Source of the DNA: Gammaproteobacteria bacterium
GTDB taxonomy: Bacteria > Pseudomonadota > Gammaproteobacteria > DSM-16500
DNA length: 64,000 nt
Direction: 5' to 3'
Assembly (NCBI GenBank): GCA_013288815.1
Contig: JABDBD010000001.1
Coordinates: forward strand, 124,001-188,000
The notes beneath the pieces were generated by a model. It saw only the letters and a list, made by a program, of their open reading frames with translations. It did not search any database and had not been told where the DNA came from. Below are positions 9,272 to 19,100 of the stretch, piece by piece (the stretch's first letter is position 1; the number at the start of each line of letters is the position of its first letter). The position numbers and the translations under genes are program-made.

Positions 9272-9361
9272 AAATTTAAATTTCATTTGCTTATTAAAAC
9301 TGGCCTTTATACCATAGACAGCCACTTCCAACAATATTTAGTTAACTGGTATGGCCTAACT

Positions 9362-10141
9362 ATGAGCGATTCTTCATCCATTACAATTAAAACTCCCGCC
9401 GAAGTAGAAAAAATGCGCATTGCTGGTCGTTTAGCCGCCGAAGTGCTTGAGATGATAGGGCCTTACGTAAAAGCAGGGGTCACGACAGATGAGCTAGATC
9501 GGATTTGTCACGATTACATCACAAATGTACAAAAATCCATCCCAGCCCCCTTAAATTATCACGGGTTTCCGAAATCAATTTGTACATCTGTTAACCACCA
9601 AGTCTGTCACGGGATCCCTAGTGCCAAAAAGCTAAAAGAAGGCGATATCGTCAATATTGACGTAACTGTTTTGAAAGATGAGTACCATGGTGACACCAGC
9701 AAAATGTTTACTATTGGAAAACCGTCTATCCTCGCTGAGCGCTTGATCAAGATAACACAAGAGTGCCTCTATCGCGGGATTGAACAAGTCAAAGCAGGGA
9801 TTCATTTTGGAGATATTGGCGCCGTCATACAATCTTATGCAGAAGCTCAACGTTTTTCTGTGGTACGTGAATATTGCGGCCATGGCATAGGCAAAGTTTT
9901 TCATGAGCCACCCAATGTATTGCATTATGGAACGCCAGGCTCAGGAGAAATGCTGCGTGCCGGGATGATTTTCACCATAGAACCCATGATTAACGCTGGC
10001 AAACGCTTTGTGAAATTACTCCCAGATAATTGGACAGTCGTCACCAAAGATCATAGCCTTTCCGCACAATGGGAACATACGATTTTAGTCACAGAAACAG
10101 GCTACGAAGTATTAACCAAACGATCCGAAGAAACTTTTTAA
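9362..10141 (+). CDS. map: Methionine aminopeptidase, type I
   Basis: Removes the N-terminal methionine from new proteins. The ATG at 9362 ([19 protein letters not shown]) gives 259 residues, close to the family's 264; the in-frame upstream extension has no family similarity. Metal ligands are visible: D100 and D111 ([19 protein letters not shown]), H174 ([13 protein letters not shown]), E207 (FTIEPM) and E238 (WEHTILVTE). It lies divergent from rpsB, as in many gammaproteobacteria, and 13 bases before sodB, so the two are probably co-transcribed. Confidence 0.96.
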   Translation: MSDSSSITIKTPAEVEKMRIAGRLAAEVLEMIGPYVKAGVTTDELDRICHDYITNVQKSIPAPLNYHGFPKSICTSVNHQVCHGIPSAKKLKEGDIVNIDVTVLKDEYHGDTSKMFTIGKPSILAERLIKITQECLYRGIEQVKAGIHFGDIGAVIQSYAEAQRFSVVREYCGHGIGKVFHEPPNVLHYGTPGSGEMLRAGMIFTIEPMINAGKRFVKLLPDNWTVVTKDHSLSAQWEHTILVTETGYEVLTKRSEETF

Positions 10142-10154
10142 CGAAGGAGACACC

Positions 10155-10733
10155 ATGTTACATACATTGCCACCCTTACCCTACGAAATGGATGCATTAC
10201 AACCTTATATTTCAAAAGAAACCTTAGAATATCATTACGGCAAACATCACAAAGCTTACGTAGACAATTTAAATAAATTAATTCCTGGCACCGAATTTGA
10301 AAATCTTTCATTAGAAGACATTATTGCAAAATCAACGGGTGGAATTTTTAATAATGCTGCGCAAGTATGGAATCACACTTTTTATTGGCACTGCATGACT
10401 CCAAAAAGCAGCAAAGAACCCAGTGGAAAATTGGCAGATGCGATCACTAAAAAATTTGGCAGCTTTGACGAATTTAAAAAATTGTTTAGCGAAAAAGCTA
10501 TTACGACATTTGGATCGGGTTGGGCTTGGTTAGCCAAAAATGCTGATGGCTCAATTGAGTTGATGAGTACAAGCAATGCAGGAACTCCTTTAAAAGAAGG
10601 CAAAAAAGCATTGTTAACGTGCGATGTCTGGGAACATGCGTATTACATTGATTATCGTAATGCACGAGCGAGTTATGTGGAAAAGTTTTGGAATTTAGTT
10701 AATTGGGATTTTGTGGCGGGGAATTTTAAGTAA
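10155..10733 (+). CDS. sodB: Superoxide dismutase, iron type
   Basis: Cytoplasmic superoxide dismutase. It has 192 residues with all four metal ligands at the canonical spacing: H27 (EYHYGKHH), H74 (VWNHTFYW), D157 and H161 ([11 protein letters not shown]). The Fe-type signature [11 protein letters not shown] and the overall length match E. coli SodB. A good ribosome site (GAAGGAG) precedes the ATG. It follows map closely and ends before a hairpin repeat. Confidence 0.95.
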   Translation: MLHTLPPLPYEMDALQPYISKETLEYHYGKHHKAYVDNLNKLIPGTEFENLSLEDIIAKSTGGIFNNAAQVWNHTFYWHCMTPKSSKEPSGKLADAITKKFGSFDEFKKLFSEKAITTFGSGWAWLAKNADGSIELMSTSNAGTPLKEGKKALLTCDVWEHAYYIDYRNARASYVEKFWNLVNWDFVAGNFK

Positions 10734-10743
10734 TTTTGTGTTG

Positions 10744-10781
10744 GCGAAGGATGTGAGATCCTTCGCTGACGCTTAGAATGA
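10744..10781. repeat. REP-like hairpin after sodB
   Basis: GCGAAGGAT (10744-10752) and ATCCTTCGC (10758-10766) form a perfect 9-base stem around GTGAG, followed by TGACGCTTAGAATGACA. The same unit, with a few changes, recurs at 37349-37371, so this is a dispersed intergenic repeat. It may end the map-sodB transcript, though no U-tract is present. Confidence 0.7.
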
Positions 10782-10797
10782 CAAGAGAGAATCGTCA

Positions 10798-12801
10798 TTA
10801 ATCATTCATTGACCCTCTCATTCCCCATTGATGCTCTTGTTTACTTTCTTGGGTTTCCTGAAGAGCATCTATGCCTTTCTTAACTTCCGGCGAAAATGTT
10901 GGAGGATTTTTTAGGTTTAAGCGCTGTCCTAATGATTGCAATTCTGGATTAATGTCTTCTGCAGGCTTGCCCTGTTTCATGGAATCATAAACCTTATCAA
11001 CACTGCCTCTTAGTTCCTGGTTATTGGCATAATCAGTAGATAACTTAACTTTTGATTTTCCCTCCAAGATCTTAGGATTAGAGTTTTCATTGATAAACAA
11101 TAATTTTTCTCTGCCTTCTGCTGCTAATTTAATACTATCTAGAAATGGCTTAGCGGCTGGGTCTTGTTTAAGCACAATCTTTTGGGGATTTACTATTTTC
11201 AAATCATCTTTCAGCAAAGATTGTAAGTCAGTCACGACACTTGCTCCTACAAGTTGACCACTGTTCTCAGCAGCCTTTATTGAATCATAAATTTTATCTA
11301 CTTTTTCTTTTATTTTCGGATCGTTATCATAATCAGCAGCATATTTAATCTGTTTCCCACCAAATATTTCACTAGTACAGTGACTCTCGATGTATGATAG
11401 TTTTTCTCTGCCAGTTGCAGCTAATTTAATACTATCTGCAACTGGATTTACTGATAACTTAATAGGATTAGCTCCGACCAGACCTAAATCTTCTTGCATG
11501 CTATTTCCTAAATGCGCGATTTGCTTATTCAACTTTGCTTGTTCCACTGGATCTGGCGTCGCTTCCAATGCTTTTGATTTTGCTTCAAACTCTTTAAACT
11601 TAATAAGATATCTATCAACTGTACTTCGAGTGTCTGCATTCTCAGCATATTCAGTCGCAAGAGAGGCTACTGTGATACCATTTGCAGGATCAATAAATTG
11701 ATTCTTGCATAAATTGTTAATTAAGGTAAATGCATCTGACCCTTTTGACATATTTTCAGCGCGATCCTTATCTACAACAGGCGCTATTTCTACGTGGAAT
11801 TTTTTTTCGGTTTTTAATAATGCTTCATTTAATTTAACTTTCTCTGCATTTAATTCATTAATTGCGGCATTTTTTTTATAAGTTAAGTTTGATAAGTCAT
11901 GCAATGGTTTATCATTGGCAACTTTCAACAAATCATCAATTGGTTTTTTAGATAAGTTATTCGCAAAAGCTGCTGCTGCCTTAACGTTACCTCCTCCTGC
12001 TTTCATTGCTTGGTGGGCTGCTGCTAATTGAATTTTCAGTTGCATTGTTCTATCAATATCAACTTTCATTGCCTTTTCTACCGCTTTAGCAGGTGTTGCA
12101 CCATTTTTAATTTCCTGAGCATAAGCTTTATCATAATGCGCTTTAATACGAGGGTTATGACGAATCAAATCATGAGGCGCAGGCATATTCGATAAGAGTT
12201 CTTTCATATCTGCTTTAAGGCTGGCATCGTCACAATTAACAGGGCGAGGATGTGGTAATGTTGAAAATTTAACAGCATCCTCTACAAAGCTTTTAACTAT
12301 TTTTTCAGCTTCTGGCTTCCATATTGTCTCTCTCCAGCCACCCTTACCATTACACTGCTCATATAAGTTATTTAGTGCAATTTCATAACCTTGTTTTACT
12401 TCTTGAATCATAACATCCAACACAACAAGTTTTTTTCGAATATTGTCTTGATAGCTTAGTACAGCTTCTTCTGTTTTTTTCGCTTGAAGAAGCTCATCAA
12501 CTTTTTGTGAGTATTCTTGTTCTGCTATTTGAGCTTCTTTTTTTTCAGCTTCTCTTTCTTCAAGTAATTCTTCCTTTTTCTCTAAAATATTCAAATCAAT
12601 TAAGAGATTGATAAATTCCTTAGTCTGAGACACTTCAACCGCCGCTGCAAACACACTCTCTTTTTGTCGCTCTTCTTTATTGCCTGATTCGATTTTTTCC
12701 TGTGTTTTTCTCGCTTCTATTTGCAAAGCCACTTCGTTTAGCAACAAATAATCTAAAAAACGAATAGAAGTATCTGCATAAATTACTAATGGCTCTGGCA
12801 T
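10798..12801 (-). CDS. Coiled-coil protein with three C-terminal repeats, effector-like
   Basis: I do not recognise this 667-residue protein. It has no signal peptide or membrane segment. Residues about 30-150 are strongly charged and heptad-like (KKEELLEEREAEKKEAQIAE), predicting a long coiled coil. The C-terminal half holds degenerate repeats of about 100 residues. The clearest two begin DSIKLAATGREKLSYI and DSIKLAAEGREKLLFI and continue with YDNDPKIKEKVDKIYDS and YANNQELRGSVDKVYDS; a weaker first copy has YAENADTRSTVDRYL. The start at 12801 has GAGGT nine bases upstream. It lies 22 bases after uspA in a stress operon with clpB. Length, repeats and lack of homology suggest a type IV effector, but this is inference. 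Confidence 0.75.
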   Translation of the reverse strand: MPEPLVIYADTSIRFLDYLLLNEVALQIEARKTQEKIESGNKEERQKESVFAAAVEVSQTKEFINLLIDLNILEKKEELLEEREAEKKEAQIAEQEYSQKVDELLQAKKTEEAVLSYQDNIRKKLVVLDVMIQEVKQGYEIALNNLYEQCNGKGGWRETIWKPEAEKIVKSFVEDAVKFSTLPHPRPVNCDDASLKADMKELLSNMPAPHDLIRHNPRIKAHYDKAYAQEIKNGATPAKAVEKAMKVDIDRTMQLKIQLAAAHQAMKAGGGNVKAAAAFANNLSKKPIDDLLKVANDKPLHDLSNLTYKKNAAINELNAEKVKLNEALLKTEKKFHVEIAPVVDKDRAENMSKGSDAFTLINNLCKNQFIDPANGITVASLATEYAENADTRSTVDRYLIKFKEFEAKSKALEATPDPVEQAKLNKQIAHLGNSMQEDLGLVGANPIKLSVNPVADSIKLAATGREKLSYIESHCTSEIFGGKQIKYAADYDNDPKIKEKVDKIYDSIKAAENSGQLVGASVVTDLQSLLKDDLKIVNPQKIVLKQDPAAKPFLDSIKLAAEGREKLLFINENSNPKILEGKSKVKLSTDYANNQELRGSVDKVYDSMKQGKPAEDINPELQSLGQRLNLKNPPTFSPEVKKGIDALQETQESKQEHQWGMRGSMND

Positions 12802-12823
12802 ATATAGTTACCTCATTAAACGT

Positions 12824-13249
12824 TTATTCCTCCGGCAACCGCACCGTCAGCACATCACATTTCGCGCCATGCAAAATCGCATTCGCAGTTGAACCCAACA
12901 ACAACGACAAACCATGTCGGCCATGACTGCCGCAAATAATCAAATCCGCAGAAATATCATCAGCCACTTTTAATAATTTAGATTTGGTTGGGCCGACTTC
13001 GATAATTTGATCTTTGACATCAACATGCAGTTTAGAGCCAAGCTTACCTAAAGCTGTGCGCGCTTCTTCAATCAATTGGCCTTCGATATCTTCGATGCCT
13101 AAATACGCATAACTATAACCTGGCATGGGTTCAACTACGTGAACGATTGTCAACGTTGCACCTGTGTATCCACGAATGCCTGTGACTTTATTGAGAATGA
13201 AGTCGGTGTCGTCTGCTAAGTCCGTTGCAAATAAAATATGTTTATACAT
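12824..13249 (-). CDS. Universal stress protein, UspA family
   Basis: Cytoplasmic Usp-domain protein of 141 residues. It has the N-terminal strand YKHILFATDLADDTD and the ATP-binding signature G-2x-G-9x-G-S/T, seen as GSHGRHGLSLLLGSTANAIL near residues 107-126, so it is probably of the nucleotide-binding class. It lies 24 bases after clpB and 22 before the coiled-coil gene, suggesting shared heat-shock expression. Its exact role is unknown, as for most of the family. Confidence 0.92.
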   Translation of the reverse strand: MYKHILFATDLADDTDFILNKVTGIRGYTGATLTIVHVVEPMPGYSYAYLGIEDIEGQLIEEARTALGKLGSKLHVDVKDQIIEVGPTKSKLLKVADDISADLIICGSHGRHGLSLLLGSTANAILHGAKCDVLTVRLPEE

Positions 13250-13273
13250 AATAGCCTCTTCCTTAATTGTTAG

Positions 13274-15862
13274 TTATACCGTGACAGTACTTTTTGAAAA
13301 TATTAAACGATCTTTTTCCATTCCAATAACAATCACATCACCTGGCGCGAATTTCCCCATCAAAATTTCTTGAGCTAGTGGATTTTCAATATGTTGTTGT
13401 ATCGAACGTTTTAACGGTCTTGCACCATATACTGGATCATAACCGGTAGCAGCTAAATAATCCATGGCGTGATCATCAACTTCTAAGCCTAATTCTCGTT
13501 CTGCTAAACGTGATTGTAAACGTTTAATTTGAATACCCGCAATGGATTTAATCTGTACTTTGTCTAAAGGATGGAACACAACCATCTCATCAATTCGATT
13601 CATAAATTCAGGCCTGAAATGTTGGCCGACAAGTTTCAAAACCGCTGTTTTCATTTCAAAATAATCGCCATGTTTTGAGATATCTTGTATCACCTCAGAA
13701 CCTAAGTTTGATGTCATGACAATAACCGTGTTACGAAAATCCACTGTACGGCCATGACTATCCGTTAAGCGACCATCATCCAACACTTGTAAGAGAATGT
13801 TAAATACATCGTGATGCGCTTTTTCAACTTCATCTAGCAAAATAACCGAATATGGTTTGCGACGCACTAGCTCTGTCAAATAACCACCTTCCTCATAACC
13901 CACATAACCCGGAGGCGCTCCGACTAATCTAGCCACAGAATGCTTTTCCATAAATTCTGACATATCGATACGAATGACAGCTTCTTCTGTATCAAACAAA
14001 AATGTAGCTAGTGCTTTACATAATTCTGTTTTACCTACACCGGTAGGCCCTAAAAATAGGAAGGAACCAATAGGACGGTTAGGATCGGAAAGACCTGCAC
14101 GAGAACGACGAATTGCATTACAAACCGCAGTCACTGCTTGGCTTTGGCCTACAATGCGTGTGTGCAAAGCGCTTTCCATTTGCAATAATTTTTCTTTTTC
14201 ACTCTCCAGCATTTTTGATACGGGAATATGCGTCCATTTCGAAACGACTTCGGCAATCTCTTCATCAGTCACTTTGCTGCGTAGCAATTGCGTTTCTTTT
14301 TTCTCTGCCAACATTGCATTCGCTAATTTTTTTTCTAACTCAGGAATACGACCGTATTGCAACTCAGCCATATGTGTTAAATCAGAAGCGCGTCGTGCAG
14401 TTTCTAATTCTAATCTTGCTTTTTCAAGTTCCGCTTTAATATCTTGCGCACCTTGTAAATTGGATTTTTCGGTTTTCCAAATCTCATCTAACTTAGCACA
14501 CTCTGCTTCTAATTTAGTGAGCTGCTCATTTAGTTTTTCTAAACGTTTTTTGGAACCTTCGTCTTCTTCTTTCTTTAATGCTTCGCGCTCAATTTTTAAT
14601 TGAATGATGCGCCTGTCTAAACTGTCTAATTCTTCTGGTTTGGAATCGATTTCCATGCGGATATTACTCGCTGCCTCATCGATTAAATCAATGGCTTTGT
14701 CGGGTAATTGCCTATCTGCAATGTAACGGTGTGACAATGTCGCTGCAGCAACCAGTGCAGAGTCTGTGATTTCGACACCATGATGCAATTCATATTTTTC
14801 TTTTAATCCGCGTAAAATGGCAATCGTATCTGGAACGTTTGGCTCTTCCACTAAAATACGTTGAAAGCGACGTTCAAGTGCAGCATCTTTTTCAATGTAT
14901 TTACGGTATTCATCTAACGTTGTTGCGCCAACACAATGTAATTCACCTCGCGCAAGCGCTGGTTTTAACATATTGCCCGCATCCATTGAGCCTTCTGCTT
15001 TGCCTGCACCCACCATTGTGTGAATTTCATCGATAAAAAGAATGATTTGCCCTTCTTGCTTCGCTAGATCATTTAAAACGGCTTTTAATCGCTCTTCGAA
15101 TTCACCACGAAATTTCGCACCAGCAATTAATGCACCCAAATCCAACGCTAGTAATCTTTTGTCACGTAGTCCCTCTGGCACTTCGCCATTAATTATTCGT
15201 TGCGCTAACCCTTCGACAATTGCTGTTTTACCAACACCAGGCTCGCCAATTAGCACAGGGTTATTTTTGGTGCGACGTAATAACACTTGTATCGTACGAC
15301 GAATTTCAGCATCACGGCCGATGACAGGATCTAACTTTCCTTGTTCAGCACGTGCGGTTAAATCTATCGTATATTTTTCTAAAGCACGTCGTTGATCTTC
15401 TGCATTGGGATCATCTACTTTTTTGCCGCCGCGCTCAGTTTGAATGGCTTTTTCAACCGCCTCTTTTGTTAAACCTGCTTTCCGTAACATTTCACCTAAG
15501 GAACCTGAATCTTCCAATGCAGCCAACAAAAAAAGTTCGCTAGAAATATATTGATCCTTGCGTTTTTGCGCAATTTTATCGGTGAGGTTCAAAAGACGAT
15601 TTAAATCATTGGAAATGTGTATTTCACCGCCGGTGCCTTCTACTTTAGGCAGACGTTGTATCGAACTATCTAACTGAGAACGCAAGCTAGGAATGTTAGC
15701 GTTTGCTTGCATTAATATGGCACGTATACTACTGCCTTCTTGATCTAACAATGCAATCATGACATGCGCAGGCTCGATAAATGCATGATCGAAACCAAGC
15801 GCCATCGACTGTGCATCTGCAAGCGCAGCTTGAAATTTACTGGTTAATTTATCTGTTCGCAT
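13274..15862 (-). CDS. clpB: ClpB disaggregase
   Basis: Hexameric AAA+ chaperone that works with DnaK to dissolve protein aggregates. It has 862 residues, normal length. In order: an N-terminal double-Clp domain (about 1-145), NBD1 with Walker [10 protein letters not shown] and Walker [10 protein letters not shown], the ClpB-specific coiled-coil middle domain (about 405-525), and NBD2 with GPTGVGKTE and [11 protein letters not shown]. No IGF loop for ClpP is visible, as expected of ClpB. It heads an operon with uspA and a coiled-coil protein, behind a sigma-32-type promoter. Confidence 0.98.
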   Translation of the reverse strand: MRTDKLTSKFQAALADAQSMALGFDHAFIEPAHVMIALLDQEGSSIRAILMQANANIPSLRSQLDSSIQRLPKVEGTGGEIHISNDLNRLLNLTDKIAQKRKDQYISSELFLLAALEDSGSLGEMLRKAGLTKEAVEKAIQTERGGKKVDDPNAEDQRRALEKYTIDLTARAEQGKLDPVIGRDAEIRRTIQVLLRRTKNNPVLIGEPGVGKTAIVEGLAQRIINGEVPEGLRDKRLLALDLGALIAGAKFRGEFEERLKAVLNDLAKQEGQIILFIDEIHTMVGAGKAEGSMDAGNMLKPALARGELHCVGATTLDEYRKYIEKDAALERRFQRILVEEPNVPDTIAILRGLKEKYELHHGVEITDSALVAAATLSHRYIADRQLPDKAIDLIDEAASNIRMEIDSKPEELDSLDRRIIQLKIEREALKKEEDEGSKKRLEKLNEQLTKLEAECAKLDEIWKTEKSNLQGAQDIKAELEKARLELETARRASDLTHMAELQYGRIPELEKKLANAMLAEKKETQLLRSKVTDEEIAEVVSKWTHIPVSKMLESEKEKLLQMESALHTRIVGQSQAVTAVCNAIRRSRAGLSDPNRPIGSFLFLGPTGVGKTELCKALATFLFDTEEAVIRIDMSEFMEKHSVARLVGAPPGYVGYEEGGYLTELVRRKPYSVILLDEVEKAHHDVFNILLQVLDDGRLTDSHGRTVDFRNTVIVMTSNLGSEVIQDISKHGDYFEMKTAVLKLVGQHFRPEFMNRIDEMVVFHPLDKVQIKSIAGIQIKRLQSRLAERELGLEVDDHAMDYLAATGYDPVYGARPLKRSIQQHIENPLAQEILMGKFAPGDVIVIGMEKDRLIFSKSTVTV

Positions 15863-15897
15863 TTTTTATCTACCCTAAGTGACTATGTCACCTTAAG

Positions 15898-15924
15898 ATA
15901 TGGGCTCGACGCTATATATTCAAG
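15898..15924 (-). promoter_or_regulatory. Sigma-32 heat-shock promoter of clpB
   Basis: On the minus strand CTTGAA (15919-15924) is followed after 14 bases by CCCATAT (15898-15904). This is close to the RpoH consensus CTTGAA-N14-CCCCATNT and sits 35 bases before the clpB start codon. It predicts heat induction of clpB, uspA and the downstream coiled-coil gene. Confidence 0.75.
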
Positions 15925-16158
15925 CATAGCATAGCGTATATAAACTTGCTTAGAGATTAAATATATAATTTATTACTGTACATATTGATTTATTTAGCAT
16001 AATTAAAAAGCCACCTTGACATGCCAACTCTTCAATCAATCTCGTCCATTCTGAGCCAGTATTTTACGCTCATACTAACCAATTGAATTTACATTAATAA
16101 CATAATTTAAAAGAGCAACTATACTTACTAAATAAGTGATCTTACAAACTGGGGCAAT

Positions 16159-19100
16159 ATGAACCTGAGACCCATTAATTTAAATTTGGTAAATAAACTT
16201 AAAAAAATATTTCACCAAAAAATGAAAAACGCCAATGATTTCCCTCCAAAAATCACAGATATTGTCGTCTACCAAATAAACGTTACATCTCGCTCTGAAT
16301 TTCCTAGCGGTGAATTTTATGAAGACCTTGTCACCAATCTATCGTTTGATCTCGTGGTGGCGCAAAACGAAAGTGAAGATGATGTTATCTCACGAATAGC
16401 AAGTTATTTAGATGATTTAGCATTGCGTGCATTAGTCATCCATTTAAGAAATAATTTTACAAATGGCCCTGAATTACTGAATAAAGCATATCAACAGGCA
16501 ATCACAGATAAAAATAAAAACCCTACTCCTGAAGAAGTACAACGCGAGTTAAAAAAAATCATTACGTCTAAAGCAATAATACCTATTATGGATACGTCAA
16601 AAACAAATAGCATTACTCGTCTTTCTCTCAATGAATTTGCTCTTTACCCAAATAGAAAGCGTGGACCTTTGACCATTAACGGATTTACTAAATTACTCGA
16701 AACTATCAATGAAAACACTCAACATTACCCAGATAACATTCACTTATTGTTTGCGTCAGTCCCCGTCGTTTTAGAAAATAACAATCTTCGAAACATGACG
16801 ATATTTATTCAAAGCGGAAAAAATGTCTGCATAAACACATTTGCAAAAGCGATTCCCTACGAAGAAGATCCTGAATATTTTCAGACTAAAAATTGTCTCC
16901 TATTTACAAATCAACTGAACAGTGACAACAAAAGATCATTAGCTCAATGTGCTCTTGGTTTTTCTAATAGCGCACAAAAACACATAAACGTATTTTTTGG
17001 TGGAAATGTGTTATGTGAAACAGCAGGCGGCAGCCTATTTGTAACTGCTATTGAAATTTGCTTAGACCACACATACAGCTTAAGCAAACATCGGGCTAAC
17101 GCTGACCTAAAGTTAAATCAAGCGGGAAATAAAATTTTTCCAGTACATGCGTCACATGTCATACTTTCTAATAGGGTAGATGTGGAACCTAAGGAATTAA
17201 TTAGCGAAACATTCACTCAAGCAGATCCTGAGCATTCAAAAAAAGCTGGTATACGAGTAGGTTCATCATTTATTAGGAAACCACCCAATGAAGTACAAGA
17301 TATATTAAATCCAATATTTGGATCTCATGCAGTTCTGAATATCTACCACGAAAGACAGTTAAGTCAACATCTCGGTGAGTTAAATCATGACATAAAAAAC
17401 CAGAATGTATTCTTCGTTCAACTGAATGCATTGCGTCATTATCGCCATCAGCGTCCACTTGAAACTCTAGCTGTTTATGCCGAAATTCAAAAATACATGT
17501 TTTCGTTTTTACATAAAGCTCTTGATAAAAAACATGAAGATTCAACCTTAAATTCAGAGACAAGTGATTTAATAGATAAGTATTTGCCAGATTTATATAG
17601 TGTCAAACTAACTTCTACTGAAGATTTGCTTCGCAATAAATATATATTAGATGAGCTGCTAGACCAAGCTATTCCATTAGGCGACACGTCAGTCATTAAT
17701 CTATTACAGATGGTAGATAGCATTTTACATGAAGAACAACTCGAGACCTTTACTTATCTCAGCGAAAATAACTTATACTCTGAACCCATCAATCAATTAA
17801 GCTCAATCGTATGCTGTGCGATTAAGTCTAAACAATATGATGTCGTAAAATTATTTATAAATAAATCACCCCAATTAATCACACCCATTTGTACTCAATA
17901 TTTAAAATCATTAATAGCAGATAATGATTATAAAAATATTGATGCCATCATTCAACTTTGTTTTCCGATATTAAAAGAAACTGTGTTGAATCTGACACTA
18001 GCCGAGCATAAAAACCTTATTGAAAAAATTACCGATTTCCCATCATATCAAGTCATCGCAACAGCACTGCCTTTTGATGAATTTAAACAACATGTCTTTC
18101 AATCACATCAAATTGCTTTTTTTATACGAATGATGTCACCCATTATCTATTCTAAATTTTCAACAACTCAAAAAGGAAAAATAGCCACCCGTATACTTTC
18201 TTATCTAGCTACAATCGATCTTTTGAAATTAGACGAGCGCGAGACTATTGATAGCATAGTCACTAATACTATCATTCCGTTGAGCAATGTGGACATTAAT
18301 TTAGTTTTTTCCTATAAAATTCATTGGTTATCAGAATTGCTTAAACATCAAAAGAGAGCAAATGAATATGTTGTTACTCATTACATTGCCACGCTGATTG
18401 ATCTACTTAACTCAAACGATACCAAACTATCAATCAACACACATAAACAATTACTACTCGTATTGTTGACAGCGATATGCGCGGGTTACTGTATGACAGA
18501 TCAACTTGACCTGACACTCTCGTATTTAACATATAGCATTTTTCAAAAACAATCAGAGTGCACACCCAACACGGCTGAAGCTCTTGTATCTTACCTTGGA
18601 TCACTCTTACCCGTGATAGGTGAAGAAACATTGACAAAAATTATAATGCTTTGCCCTGACATAGTAAGATTTCAGAATAGAGAGGGTGACACGCTTCTCC
18701 ACTTAGCAATATACACATCAAGTTTGAAATTTTTACCGTTACTGCATGAAAACAACGCCGATTTCTATGTACCAAACAATCAAAATTTAACAGTATTTGA
18801 TTACTCAACTCTCATTAATGATGAATCTATTTTTGAAGCCCTCTACCCTTATTCTGAAAATAAAGCAGAGTATGGATTTCAATTTTTTATGCAATCTTAT
18901 CGGGCTGACGACGACATTAAAATGTTAGCTGCCTCAAATGTTTTTGCTGCCGAGTCAGATGAAATTATTATATCTATCTTGAATGAACTAGATAATGCAG
19001 AAGTGAGATATTTATTAGAGAAAAACCTGAATCCTATATTCTACAATCGACTAGCGAATACGCTCACACCTTATCAAGTGTCTTTATTTATATTTAATAC

